From JANQSP01 sp965237565 (GTDB lineage: Bacteria; Bdellovibrionota; Bdellovibrionia; Bdellovibrionales; UBA1609), in contig OZ250145.1 in the NCBI GenBank assembly GCA_965237565.1, positions 1,240,001 through 1,304,000 on the forward strand: DNA of 64,000 nucleotides. Direction: 5' to 3'. This document shows, piece after piece, positions 8,435-17,354 of the stretch; the stretch's first letter is position 1, and each line of letters starts with the position of its first letter. Under the pieces are notes generated by a model. The model was not told where the DNA came from. It saw nothing but the letters and a program-made list of their open reading frames with translations, and searched no databases. Made by a program: the position numbers and the translations under genes.

Positions 8435-9319
8435 TCATAGTTGATCTTTTATCTTTCTCAATGCTCGCAAAGTAACATCTAATTGAGATAGGAAAGAGGC
8501 CTGATGAGCATCTTCCTTATCCAACTCTCCCCCATCTGAAAGCAATGAACTTTTCATTTGCAAAAGATTTTGCTCCATCTCCGAAAGAGTCCCTTGGAGT
8601 TCATCCGGTAAGGGATTGCTGTGCAAGAGTAACTGATCCTTCAACTTCCAAATCTCCTTATCCTTTTGTTTGAGAAGTTCTTTTTGAGAATAAAGTTCTT
8701 TCTCAGCTTTTTTAAAGAACCTTTTAAAATCACTAAGTAATTTGGGGTTTAGATTTCGTTCAGAATGGGACGCAAAAAGAGAAGCTTGGTGGTAGGAATC
8801 CTCGTTCCACTGAATTTGGCTGTAATCACGAATCCATTTTACCTCCGCTCTTTGTTGAGCCACGTAAAGAGGCAGGGCCTCCAAAATGGAACGCAAGTAC
8901 TCAGTCACAAGAGGATATTGCTCTGAGGAAAGATTGGATTTAAAGCTAACAAAGCCCGGCTTTTTCCTCATATCCCTAATGGAAAAATTAGAAGATAGGA
9001 AGTAGGAAAAAAAAACTGGCAAATTCTCAAACAAAGGTTCAGAACTAATTCGTAAGACGCTGTCCAATTCCCCCCAAGACCCCAACTCGGGGCAAGCATG
9101 ACCCACGCAAACAATGAAATCTTCATCTACAAAATGCTGAGCATATTCTTGAAAAATATTTTTCAACAAATACTCCATCTCAGAAATTTTTAGCCACTTG
9201 CTAGAGTCCCTGACAAACTCCATCTCCAAAGCAGTCAATTCAGAGAAGCCAGAAACATCCAATTCACGCGTTTTCAAAAAGCAATAAAAAGAGTGGATGA
9301 TTTTAACACTGACCAACAT
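8435..9319 (-). CDS. Unknown protein with C-terminal coiled coil
   Basis: A 294-residue cytoplasmic protein with no signal peptide. Residues 1-180 look like a globular alpha/beta domain: FSELTALEMEFVRDSSKWLK is followed by a stretch VGHACPELGSWGELDSVLRI and then FFSYFLSSNFSIRDMRKKPG. The last ~110 residues are charged helix with heptad-like spacing (FFKKAEKELYSQKELLKQKD), suggesting a coiled coil. I do not recognise the N-terminal domain; it could be a ligand-sensing module, but that is a guess. It sits between cpaF and eno in a tightly spaced minus-strand cluster. Confidence 0.7.
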   Translation of the reverse strand: MLVSVKIIHSFYCFLKTRELDVSGFSELTALEMEFVRDSSKWLKISEMEYLLKNIFQEYAQHFVDEDFIVCVGHACPELGSWGELDSVLRISSEPLFENLPVFFSYFLSSNFSIRDMRKKPGFVSFKSNLSSEQYPLVTEYLRSILEALPLYVAQQRAEVKWIRDYSQIQWNEDSYHQASLFASHSERNLNPKLLSDFKRFFKKAEKELYSQKELLKQKDKEIWKLKDQLLLHSNPLPDELQGTLSEMEQNLLQMKSSLLSDGGELDKEDAHQASFLSQLDVTLRALRKIKDQL

Positions 9320-9402
9320 AATGCAAAACTGTACAGCTAAATTGATTTTTTTTCTACCAAGCGAGGAGAAAAATCAATTTTCAAAAAGTGCGTTGCGTTA
9401 GG

Positions 9403-10494
9403 TTAGGCAGAGGATTTCAGAGTAAATTTTTCCCTAGGAAAGGGAAATTGGTGGCCAATGATTTCGTTCATAAATGAGGGCTCCAAACCCGTAGCTTGTA
9501 TTCGCCCCCCCAAACGACCGAGAGCATAGATGTCTTGCACTTGATAACTCCCTTTGTCCACTCCCTTCACCTCCGATACATGAGAGACACGACGAGAGCC
9601 ATCAGGGAATCTGCTAATTTGAATGATCATATCAATGGCTGAGCTAATTTGGTGTTGAAGAGCTCTTTCACTGAGCTGAGAGTCTGCTCCCTGAGCCAAG
9701 GCTTCCAAACGAACCATAGCATCGTTGGGCGTGTTGGCATGAACCGTTCCCAAACAACCTTTATGTCCCGTATTCATAGCCTGAATCAGATACAAAGACT
9801 CTCCTCCTCTCACTTCTCCTACAATGATACGATCAGGCCTCAAGCGAAGAGAACTTTTTAGCAAATCCTCGACACCCACAGCCCCTCGACCTTTTTCGTC
9901 CCCCATTTTTGTCTCAAAAAAAACAACATGCTCATATTCCAATCTCAATTCAGAGGAATCTTCAATCACAATCACTCTTTGCCCCTTCGGAATGCAACTG
10001 CATAAAACGGACAACAAAGTGGTTTTTCCCGAACCAGCTCCTCCGCTGATTAACATATTTTTTCCAAGTTTCGTGCAAATATCCAAGAACCGAGCCACAT
10101 CTAAAGAAAAAGTGCCAAGACGAATGTACTCTTCAAAGTTGATTTGCACAGCAAAAAATTTACGAATAGCCATGGTGGTTCCCTTCCTTGCACAAGGAGG
10201 AATCACAGCATGAATGCGATAACCATTGGGAAGACGAGCATCCAAACGAGGGGATTCATCATTAATTCTTCGACCCACGCTTTGGGCGATGTTGTTGACT
10301 GCGGCTCTTAGAGAATCTTCATCTAAAAAACGGGCGGAGGATTTGTGAATTTTCCCTCCTTTTTCAATCCATATCTCGTCATGTTTGTTGATCATCACCT
10401 CTGTCACATTTTCATCCTGAAGGAGATCCCAAATCGGTTCCAAAAAATTCTTGATCGCCGAGCTAAACACACTCTCTTTTTTTTCTGATTCCAT
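9403..10494 (-). CDS. cpaF: CpaF/TadA-type secretion ATPase
   Basis: A 363-residue type II/IV secretion ATPase of the CpaF branch. Residues 20-130 are the N-terminal domain (VTEVMINKHDEIWIEKGGK). Walker A is GGAGSGKTT at 151-159, followed by the Asp box IEDSSELRL, a Walker B region RLRPDRIIVGEVRG ending at residue 230, and the His box GTVHANTPNDAMVRLE. Such hexameric ATPases drive Tad/Flp pili. No prepilin, TadB/C or secretin genes are in the window, so it is an orphan here. In the same cluster, same strand, are PIN-PhoH and FHA-GGDEF genes. CpaF partnered with FHA proteins is a recurring theme in this part of the tree. Confidence 0.92.
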   Translation of the reverse strand: MESEKKESVFSSAIKNFLEPIWDLLQDENVTEVMINKHDEIWIEKGGKIHKSSARFLDEDSLRAAVNNIAQSVGRRINDESPRLDARLPNGYRIHAVIPPCARKGTTMAIRKFFAVQINFEEYIRLGTFSLDVARFLDICTKLGKNMLISGGAGSGKTTLLSVLCSCIPKGQRVIVIEDSSELRLEYEHVVFFETKMGDEKGRGAVGVEDLLKSSLRLRPDRIIVGEVRGGESLYLIQAMNTGHKGCLGTVHANTPNDAMVRLEALAQGADSQLSERALQHQISSAIDMIIQISRFPDGSRRVSHVSEVKGVDKGSYQVQDIYALGRLGGRIQATGLEPSFMNEIIGHQFPFPREKFTLKSSA

Positions 10495-10541
10495 ACCTGA
10501 CTTTTCGGAAAATTGGAAAAAAAGATGAAAAATTGATTCTT

Positions 10542-11876
10542 CTACAAAATATTCGCTGCCCTCTCAGCCAAATCAGATCTTTCCCCTTTGGTGAGGCTTA
10601 CATGCGAAGACAAAATCTCTGATTTAAATTTTTCAACCGAAAAGGTCAGGCCATTGGTAACTGAATCTACATAGGGGTTATCAATTTGGTAGCAATCTCC
10701 GGTTAAAATTACTTTGGTTCCTTGGCCCGCACGAGTAAGCACTGTTTTGATTTCGTGGGGAGTGAGATTTTGCGCCTCGTCTACGATGAGGTACTGATTG
10801 GGGATGCTCCTCCCTCGAATATAAGCTAGTGGTTCAACATTCACCAATCCTTGGTTGATTAAGTCCTCAGCCATGCGAGAAGCCCTTTTGCCCATGCCCA
10901 TCAAAAACTCTATGCTATCAAAAATTGGTTGCATCCAAGGATTGAGTTTTTGTCCTATATCACCCGGTAAATAACCAATGTCCCTCCCCATAGGAAACAC
11001 CGGACGAGAAACCAAAAGTTTTTGAAACGCATTTTCTTCTAGAGTTTTGTGCAAGCCAGCGGCTAGAGCCAAAAGTGTTTTCCCTGTTCCAGCTTTTCCC
11101 AGCAGGGAAACCAGCATACACTCATCGTTCAACAAAGCATCCATGGCGAATTGCTGTTCAACGTTCTTAGGACTCACACCCCAAATGGCTCCTTCCGGCT
11201 GAAAAATAGGAATCAAGGCATCCTTTTTCTTATCATAACGAGTGAGCCCCACTCTTTCTCCCTCTTGATTTTTCAACACAACATATTGATTGGGATAGCA
11301 TTTATTTCTCTCCAGACGCAGACATTTCAGATCTTGAAACTCCACCATTTGCTTTCCTGAAATGGACAGAGTTCTCATGCCCGTGTAAAGACTTTCAAAA
11401 TCTGGCGACTGATCCGGATCATAATCATTTCCCTCAATACCAAAAATATCGGCCTTAATTCGTAAGTTGATGTCTTTTGTAATCAATTCCAATTTTGCCG
11501 AAGGGTTTTGCTTCTGAAGAAGCAAAGCGGTTTCCAGAATGCGATTGTCCGCTTTGTCGGGGTCCAACTCAGGCGTTGAAGAAGGAACATTCATGTGAAC
11601 AAAAAGATAAGAGCCGAATTCGATTTTCACTCCCTCCGTGAGAGAAGCTTTTTGGCGAAGCAAATCTATGCACCGATTGAAATGTCTGGCGTTTCGACCT
11701 TTTTCTCCCATATCCCTTTTAAATTTATCAATCTCCTCTAGTACAACAAAGGGAATATAAATATCGGCAGACTTAAACGCCTTGAAAGCAAGGGCGTCAT
11801 AGAGGAGAGTGCTAGTGTCTAGGATAATTTTTTTATTGAACTTCCCTTTGGAAGCTGAAGCAGAGCTTTTCAACAT
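10542..11876 (-). CDS. phoH2: PIN domain-PhoH family ATPase (PhoH2 type)
   Basis: A 444-residue fusion. Residues 15-150 are a PIN nuclease domain with its acidic residues visible (Asp20 in ILDTST, Glu48 in LEEIDKF, Asp110, Asp135). Residues 230-444 are a PhoH ATPase with Walker A GKAGTGKT at 260-267, SRPVFPMGRDIGYLPGD, Walker B LIVDEAQNLT and TGDCYQID. The combination corresponds to PhoH2/YlaK, for which RNA helicase and RNase activity have been described in mycobacteria. All catalytic positions look intact. It lies 34 bases downstream of the FHA-GGDEF gene and 48 bases upstream of cpaF. Confidence 0.92.
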   Translation of the reverse strand: MLKSSASASKGKFNKKIILDTSTLLYDALAFKAFKSADIYIPFVVLEEIDKFKRDMGEKGRNARHFNRCIDLLRQKASLTEGVKIEFGSYLFVHMNVPSSTPELDPDKADNRILETALLLQKQNPSAKLELITKDINLRIKADIFGIEGNDYDPDQSPDFESLYTGMRTLSISGKQMVEFQDLKCLRLERNKCYPNQYVVLKNQEGERVGLTRYDKKKDALIPIFQPEGAIWGVSPKNVEQQFAMDALLNDECMLVSLLGKAGTGKTLLALAAGLHKTLEENAFQKLLVSRPVFPMGRDIGYLPGDIGQKLNPWMQPIFDSIEFLMGMGKRASRMAEDLINQGLVNVEPLAYIRGRSIPNQYLIVDEAQNLTPHEIKTVLTRAGQGTKVILTGDCYQIDNPYVDSVTNGLTFSVEKFKSEILSSHVSLTKGERSDLAERAANIL

Positions 11877-11909
11877 GTTTCACGGATAACACAAAAGATG
11901 TGCTAAAAT

Positions 11910-13085
11910 CTATACAGAAGAGCAAACTTTATTCCTTCCTTCTTTTTTTGCTTTGTATAGTAATTTATCTGCGCGTACGTAAATATCCTGCCACTGCGTA
12001 TCTTTTTCTAATTGAGTAGCCACCCCCGCAGAAATAGTGATTCGTATCTCCTGATTCTCGTGTTTGAAGACATGTTTTTCTATTTTCTTTCGAATATTCT
12101 CAATGGCACCTTTTGCTCTGTCGATTGAACTGCTCAGTAAAATGCAAAACTCCTCTCCCCCAAAACGAACCAGCAGATCACGCAAACGTACACAAGATTT
12201 GCTCAACTTGGCCACTTTTCGCAAAATCATATCTCCGGCTAAATGACCATAGGTATCATTCACCTTTTTAAAGTAATCGATATCAAAAATGATAAGAGAT
12301 AAGGGCCGATCGAATTTCTTGCTCAATGTAAAAAATTCCGGAGCTTTTGTTTCTATCATGGCTCGATTGCCAATTTTGGTCAAAACGTCATAGTAACTTT
12401 TTTTAAAACTATCCGCTATAGAAAAAAATTCCAAATTCCCGCTGTCTAAAAATTTCAAAATTACATTACCAACTTTTAGCTGGTCATTATCCCGTAAAAC
12501 AATCTCTTCTTTGGGCCCCAAAAGGCTGTCATTCACGAGAGTTTTGTTTGTAGAACCAAAGTCAGAAATGCTCACTTTCCCTCCAGAAAACAAATGAATC
12601 TTTAAATGTTTTTTACTCACTGAAGATTCGGGTATGGAAATGTCACACTTACTGCTACGTCCTAAGCTCAATTCATTTTTACCGATAGACCATTGCTGGC
12701 CCACCATAGAATCAGGACCAAAAATCACTACCAGACTGGCTGGAATGGATTGTACAAATGTGTTGGAATAAAGATCCTCTTGTGCAACGGCAGTTTTATC
12801 CCATCCCACTACGTCCGTGACGGTTTTTTCGTCTGCTTGTGCCTTTGTTACGTGTACAGTTTCCTCGTTTTTAGCTGGCTTCCCATCCGCTCTGGCCCTT
12901 GCCTTACTTGCCTGCTCCCCTTTGTCTCCCCAGCCTTTGGAAAAATCTTTCTTTTCTTTCTTTGACTCAGCCATGAGCGATTCCAATTTTTTGCCATCCA
13001 ACATGTTTTGATCTTCCACTAGGAATGGACGTTCCAAGACGTTTGCATTTTTTTGCTTTGCTTTTTTTGTACTTGAATCTCGCAT
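11910..13085 (-). CDS. FHA-GGDEF diguanylate cyclase (DgcB-like)
   Basis: A 391-residue cytoplasmic signalling protein. The first ~110 residues are charged and low-complexity. An FHA phosphothreonine-binding domain spans about 118-212, with the core LGRSSKCDISIP, SSVSKKHLKI and DFGSTNKT. A GGDEF domain spans about 230-388, with the intact active site GGEEF at 309-313. The inhibitory I-site RLRD (300-303) sits exactly five residues before it, so product inhibition by c-di-GMP is expected. The domain order matches DgcB of Bdellovibrio, whose cyclase is needed for prey entry; this similarity is from architecture, not alignment. It directly follows the coiled-coil gene (12-base gap), suggesting a joint function. 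Confidence 0.93.
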   Translation of the reverse strand: MRDSSTKKAKQKNANVLERPFLVEDQNMLDGKKLESLMAESKKEKKDFSKGWGDKGEQASKARARADGKPAKNEETVHVTKAQADEKTVTDVVGWDKTAVAQEDLYSNTFVQSIPASLVVIFGPDSMVGQQWSIGKNELSLGRSSKCDISIPESSVSKKHLKIHLFSGGKVSISDFGSTNKTLVNDSLLGPKEEIVLRDNDQLKVGNVILKFLDSGNLEFFSIADSFKKSYYDVLTKIGNRAMIETKAPEFFTLSKKFDRPLSLIIFDIDYFKKVNDTYGHLAGDMILRKVAKLSKSCVRLRDLLVRFGGEEFCILLSSSIDRAKGAIENIRKKIEKHVFKHENQEIRITISAGVATQLEKDTQWQDIYVRADKLLYKAKKEGRNKVCSSV

Positions 13086-13097
13086 AGAACAAAATCC

Positions 13098-14183
13098 TTA
13101 GATGGTTTCTTTTTTCTCTTCCTCATCCTCAAGAAACCCATGGCCCGATCTCAAAACATTTAGAGCCATCTGCAAAGCCCGAACAGCCTGACGAGACTGG
13201 GTCCTTATACTTTCCAATTGATGGATATTTTCTCCGCCTCTCCTCTTCTCATTTTCTAAATCCATTGTTAAGCGATTCATTTGCCTCTTAAGATCCAAAA
13301 TATATCTATCTTTTTCACGAGACAAAGTGTTTTGCTCTAACTTCATTAGCTCCAAACGGTTTTCCAATTCTCTTTCACGCACCTGAATGTGTTGAATACT
13401 ATTTGAAAGTCTCTTCTCCATTTCTTGATTTTTTAGTTTCATTTTGTCAATTTCTACACTTTGCTGATTAAAAGTTTCCATCAAAATTTTCTTTTCTTCT
13501 TCAAAATCTTCACGGCTCTCCTCATAAATTTTCTTCAAATGATCCCTTTGCACCAAGGCCTTATCCAAGCGCTCTCTAAAAATATCTCCCGTTGATACAA
13601 TCTCTTCATTCTCTTCACGAAGCCTCTTGATTTCTGTTTCTAGGGCCAAAATTCTTTCCTGAGCCACTCTGAGGTTTTCCGATTGTTTCAAGGTAATGTG
13701 GACAGGGATGATGGAAGCGTCTAGCTTGGGAACCCCCGTATGATGGCCCATCAAAGAAGTCCTCGTGTGGGTGTGAGTGATAGGAGGGCTTTCTTTTTTC
13801 TCCTCTTTCTCCTCTTTCTCCTCTTTGCCAAACATAGCACCCAACCAGTGCTTTGATTTTTTTTCCTCTGATTTTGAAGATTTTTTTGGAGCAGAGGAAT
13901 CCAAAACCCTAAGAGAACTTGGCTTCTTTGGTTCTTGCTTCTTTACCACTCCGACAGGAGCCTTCTCCTCGGGAAACCTTGCATCACTTTTTTCTTCGTA
14001 AGAGCTAAAAAATGGATGGATCTTTTCTGAAGAGCCCACTTTTGACTGATTTTCTTCTTCTTTTGAAATTTCGTGAAAAAGACCGGTCCCGGACGAAGTG
14101 AGGGAAGTTTTGATCTCTTCACTAGATTCTAGCAAATCGTCCATCACTTCTTGCAGAGCCTGTGAATTTTTTCTTTTTCCCAT
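13098..14183 (-). CDS. Large coiled-coil protein, unknown function
   Basis: I start at the ATG at 14183 (MGKRKNSQALQEV); an in-frame start at 14219 would add 12 residues. About 361 residues long. The first ~150 residues are disordered and charged, with a short repeat (KEEKEEKEEKKE). Residues 170-345 are an almost unbroken helical heptad stretch (SENLRVAQERILALETEIKR onward), ending in an acidic tail. There is no signal peptide or membrane segment, so it is probably a cytoplasmic scaffold. It is the first gene of the cluster with the FHA-GGDEF protein, PIN-PhoH and CpaF. Ser/Thr-rich segments near its start could be targets for an FHA domain, which is only a suggestion. Confidence 0.8.
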   Translation of the reverse strand: MGKRKNSQALQEVMDDLLESSEEIKTSLTSSGTGLFHEISKEEENQSKVGSSEKIHPFFSSYEEKSDARFPEEKAPVGVVKKQEPKKPSSLRVLDSSAPKKSSKSEEKKSKHWLGAMFGKEEKEEKEEKKESPPITHTHTRTSLMGHHTGVPKLDASIIPVHITLKQSENLRVAQERILALETEIKRLREENEEIVSTGDIFRERLDKALVQRDHLKKIYEESREDFEEEKKILMETFNQQSVEIDKMKLKNQEMEKRLSNSIQHIQVRERELENRLELMKLEQNTLSREKDRYILDLKRQMNRLTMDLENEKRRGGENIHQLESIRTQSRQAVRALQMALNVLRSGHGFLEDEEEKKETI

Positions 14184-14524
14184 ATCATTCCCACCGACCT
14201 GATGAATCGGAGCAAACACAAAACAAACTCCGATTCCTTGACCTTATCGGAAATGACGATAAATTCTTAAAAAGAGGATTCCCCCAATCTCATAAAAATT
14301 TCCACTTGCTAGACCCAAGTCCTAAAGAGATAGAACACAGGAAATCGCCCGTATAATAGACGAGAAGGATTGACAAGAATGGCTCTATTTTATGAAACTG
14401 ATGGGAGCCATTTTGCGTAATGGGAAGAGGCAAATTTTCGTTGTAACTTGGAATAAATGAAGTATTTTTAACAAAACTAAGATTGACAATTCATACTTTC
14501 CTTCAGAATCTTTAAAGGCAACTT
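14184..14524. other. Divergent intergenic region between the coiled-coil gene and gdh
   Basis: About 340 bases separate divergent genes. I see TTGACA at 14483-14488 ahead of gdh, without a convincing -10 17 bases on. On the minus strand a CCGATAA element (revcomp of 14243-14251) sits about 60 bases before the coiled-coil gene, with a TAAGAATT-like -35; this is a weak match to a sigma-28 promoter. A TATAAT at 14352 is not paired with a good -35. No gene is evident. Confidence 0.4.
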
Positions 14525-15811
14525 ATGGAAAAAAGTGAAGATGAAATTCTAAAAAATCCGCTCCATCAAAGCGTTATTTATGGTCTGGAGAAAGCGAGTA
14601 AGCATGTTGGCATCAGTCGAAACGTTGTAGAGAGACTAAAACTGCCTCGACGCGCCATCCGTGTCTCCATCCCCGTGCGGATGGATAATGACCAAGTGCA
14701 AGTTTTCAACGGATACCGGGTGCAACACAACCACACTCTGGGTCCATTCAAGGGAGGCGTTCGCTACCATCCCAGTGTGAATATTGGAGAAGTGGCTGCC
14801 CTAGCTGCCTTGATGACTTATAAAAATTCTTTACTGAATCTTCCCCTAGGGGGAGCCAAGGGAGGGGTCCAATTGAACCCATCTTCCTTGTCAAAAGCTG
14901 AACTGGAAGCCCTCACGAGAAGATACACCTCTGAGCTCAGCCCCTTTATTGGACCGGATAAGGACATCCCTGCCCCAGACGTGGGAACCAACTCAGAGAC
15001 CATGGCTTGGATGCTGGACACCTACTCCTTGGAATCCGGCTTTTCTCAAACTGGAGTGGTCACGGGAAAACCTGTGGAAATTGGAGGCTCCAAAGGAAGA
15101 GAATGTGCTACAGGCTTGGGAGCGGTTTATATTTTGGAAAAGGCTTTAGCGGTCCAAAATAAAAATATTAGTGAAGTTTCTTTAGCGATACAAGGTTTCG
15201 GAAAAGTGGGCATGCATGCATGCGTAGAGGCTCACGCTCTGGGAGCTAGGGTAGTGGCCATCAGTGATCGCTCCGGCGGTATTTTTAACCCCAAGGGGAT
15301 CAACCTTACTGATTTGCTTCAACACAAAACAGCTCACCACTTCATCAAGGGTTATCCTAAGGCTCAGGCCATTTCCAACGAGGATCTCCTAGCTCTGGAT
15401 GTGGATGCTGTCATACCCTGTGCATTGGATGCTACCATCAATAAAAACAATATGAGAGAGATCAAAGCTCCCCTGATTGTGGAAGGAGCCAATGGACCGA
15501 TCACCCCAGAGGCGGGAGAGTATCTCGTAGAGAAAGACACCCTCATCGTCCCTGATATTTTAGCAAATGGAGGGGGAGTTGTGGTTAGCTACTTCGAATG
15601 GGTACAGGATATTGGCTGGCTTTTTTGGACAGAAAAAGAAGTAAGGGATAAATTGCGAAATATCATGAACAGATCATTCGATAAGGTTTATGCCTTTGCG
15701 GAAGAAAAACAAGATTCTCGAAAAAAGAAACAAAAGGATTTGCGATTGGCCGCAATGAGTGTGTCTTTGTTGCGATTGGAAAAAGCAATGAAACTAAGAG
15801 GACAATCTTGA
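14525..15811 (+). CDS. gdhA: Glutamate dehydrogenase (Glu/Leu/Phe/Val family)
   Basis: A 428-residue enzyme for oxidative deamination of glutamate to 2-oxoglutarate, of the hexameric NAD-type (GudB/RocG) length. Signatures: the substrate pocket GPFKGGVRYHP, the catalytic Lys region LPLGGAKGGV, the catalytic Asp in KDIPAPDVGTN, then TGKPVEIGGSKGRECATG. The Rossmann fold begins IQGFGKVGMHACVEAHALGA, with an acidic or polar residue at the end of strand two (ISDRSGG). The C-terminus has VEGANGPITPEA and ILANGGGVVVSYFEW. It overlaps pyrD by four bases. It connects to putA at 40613, which yields glutamate from proline. Confidence 0.95.
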   Translation: MEKSEDEILKNPLHQSVIYGLEKASKHVGISRNVVERLKLPRRAIRVSIPVRMDNDQVQVFNGYRVQHNHTLGPFKGGVRYHPSVNIGEVAALAALMTYKNSLLNLPLGGAKGGVQLNPSSLSKAELEALTRRYTSELSPFIGPDKDIPAPDVGTNSETMAWMLDTYSLESGFSQTGVVTGKPVEIGGSKGRECATGLGAVYILEKALAVQNKNISEVSLAIQGFGKVGMHACVEAHALGARVVAISDRSGGIFNPKGINLTDLLQHKTAHHFIKGYPKAQAISNEDLLALDVDAVIPCALDATINKNNMREIKAPLIVEGANGPITPEAGEYLVEKDTLIVPDILANGGGVVVSYFEWVQDIGWLFWTEKEVRDKLRNIMNRSFDKVYAFAEEKQDSRKKKQKDLRLAAMSVSLLRLEKAMKLRGQS

Positions 15812-16821
15812 TAAAACCTTGGCTTCTCCTGCCAGCTGAGTGGTCTCACGCACTTCATGATCCTTTGTTTTCTTTTTATTCCCAGTGCAGTAGAAATCGC
15901 AAAGCTCCGGAATGGAAGCCCCTGTATTGGAGGGGTCTTTACTTTCCCAATCCTTTAGCTCCTGCAGGAGGGGTGGACAAATCGGCCAAACATATAAAGG
16001 CTTGGTGGGCCCTAGGGGCCGGTTTTATTGAGCTGGGGACCATCACTCCTTTGCCACAAAAAAAAAATGAAGGACCATTTTTAAAAAGAAATATTCAAAA
16101 ACAAGCTCTTTGGAATCACTTGGGCTTCCCCAACGAAGGAGTGAATGCCGTAACACAGAGATTGGAGGCTCTTACTTCCTTTAAACCTACACCGATTTTT
16201 GCCAATATCGGAAAAAATAGAAACACCAAAAATGAGAGAGCCCAAGAGGATTGCATCCAATGCATTTCAAAACTTTCCCCCTTTGTGGATGCTTTCGTAA
16301 TCAATATCAGCAGTCCCAATACAGAAAAGCTCACTGAGCTTTTTCGACCAGAACTTTTACGGCCTTTTTTAAAAGACATTCAGCAAAAACTCAGTGATTT
16401 GGAAAAACCTCTTCCTTTCTTTTTAAAATGGAGCCCTGATCTCACTGAAAAGGATTTCTTATTGGCCCTCGATATAGCTCTAGAATGTGGTTCCAGCGGT
16501 CAAATTCTATGCAATAGTACCAAGCAAAACAAGGACTGCGGATTTCCAGAATACGGAGGGGTATCAGGGGCTCCCTTGGCTTCATCTGCAGAAGAAAAAC
16601 TACTCTCCACTATCAAGCATTTGGGGCCAGAGAAAAAAAATCAGCTTCTTGTTTCCGTGGGAGGAGTTCTCAGTCCAAAGGACGTATTTAAAAGATTGGA
16701 CATGGGTGCCGACCTCGTGCAGACCTATTCAGCACTTGTGTTTCAAGGACCTTTTTTTCTCAGACGAGTCCAAAAGGAAGCCCACGGACGAAAAGATAGA
16801 AATTTTCAAGAAAAAAAATAA
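15808..16821 (+). CDS. pyrD: Dihydroorotate dehydrogenase (quinone), class 2
   Basis: A 337-residue flavoenzyme oxidising dihydroorotate to orotate in pyrimidine synthesis, with quinone as acceptor. It begins at a TTG overlapping the gdh stop (TTGA). Recognisable segments: NPLAPAGGVDKSAKHIKAW at the FMN site, GAGFIELGTITPLPQ, the fixed N-H-L-G-F-P-N-E-G segment, ANIGKN, and the catalytic Ser region VINISSPNT. The C-terminal phosphate site is SVGGVLSPKDVFKRLDMGADLVQTYSAL. The GGVSG loop is present, but the usual S-G-x-P that follows is altered to SGAPLASSAE. The N-terminal membrane-associating helix is short. Class 2 assignment rests on Ser as base and the overall order. Confidence 0.92.
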   Translation: MIKPWLLLPAEWSHALHDPLFSFYSQCSRNRKAPEWKPLYWRGLYFPNPLAPAGGVDKSAKHIKAWWALGAGFIELGTITPLPQKKNEGPFLKRNIQKQALWNHLGFPNEGVNAVTQRLEALTSFKPTPIFANIGKNRNTKNERAQEDCIQCISKLSPFVDAFVINISSPNTEKLTELFRPELLRPFLKDIQQKLSDLEKPLPFFLKWSPDLTEKDFLLALDIALECGSSGQILCNSTKQNKDCGFPEYGGVSGAPLASSAEEKLLSTIKHLGPEKKNQLLVSVGGVLSPKDVFKRLDMGADLVQTYSALVFQGPFFLRRVQKEAHGRKDRNFQEKK

Positions 16822-16952
16822 ACAAGACCCGCGACCAAAAAGAAGCGAGCTTACAAAACTATGCCCTTTATCCTTTGAAAGCAAAGTTATGAATTTTACA
16901 CTCCAGAAATGAGAAAAATTTCTAAAATACGCAAAAAAATATTACTTTCAAG

Positions 16953-16980
16953 TTGTCAAAGGCTTCGAAGCTTTTATATA
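16953..16980 (+). promoter_or_regulatory. Possible promoter of the IHF/HU gene
   Basis: TTGTCA (16953-16958) and TATATA (16975-16980) have a 16-base spacer. If used, transcription would start only a few bases before the ATG at 16992, giving a very short or absent 5' leader. Confidence 0.45.
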
Positions 16981-16991
16981 GTGGCCAAAAT

Positions 16992-17312
16992 ATGGTCAAA
17001 AAAAGTAAGCTCCCTTATTTTACGAAATCAGAACTAATCAATGAGATAGCCAGAAAGCATCGATTAAAAAAGACCCTTGCGGAAGTGGCTGTCAATAGTG
17101 TTCTGGAATCCATCAGCACCACCTTGGAGCAAGGAAATCGAGTAGAGGTGCGAGGCTTTGGCACTTTTGAATTAAGAAAGTACGGATCTTACCAAGGACG
17201 CAATCCCCAAACTGGAGAGCTCATTCGAGTGAAATCAAAAAAACTTCCCTTCTTTAAAGCCGGTAAGTTTAAAGAAGAGATCAACAAGAGTCGGAAAAAA
17301 TCAGCTAGCTAA
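16992..17312 (+). CDS. HU/IHF-family DNA-binding protein (IHF-beta-like)
   Basis: A 106-residue nucleoid protein starting at the ATG at 16992. An upstream in-frame TTG at 16953 lies inside a good promoter -35 and is unlikely. The helical N-terminus (TKSELINEIARKHRLKK) is followed by the beta-arm region with VEVRGFGTFELRKYGSYQGRNP and KLPFFKAGKFKEEIN. The GRNPQTGE segment carrying the intercalating Pro is intact, so DNA bending is expected. The R-V-E-V-R-G-F-G-T-F sequence is typical of IHF subunit B. No strong Shine-Dalgarno sequence is visible; with the promoter position this could be a near-leaderless mRNA. Confidence 0.93.
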   Translation: MVKKSKLPYFTKSELINEIARKHRLKKTLAEVAVNSVLESISTTLEQGNRVEVRGFGTFELRKYGSYQGRNPQTGELIRVKSKKLPFFKAGKFKEEINKSRKKSAS

Positions 17313-17354
17313 TAAGTGCCAAATAGCCTTTTGTCTCCCATCCCACAATCACCT

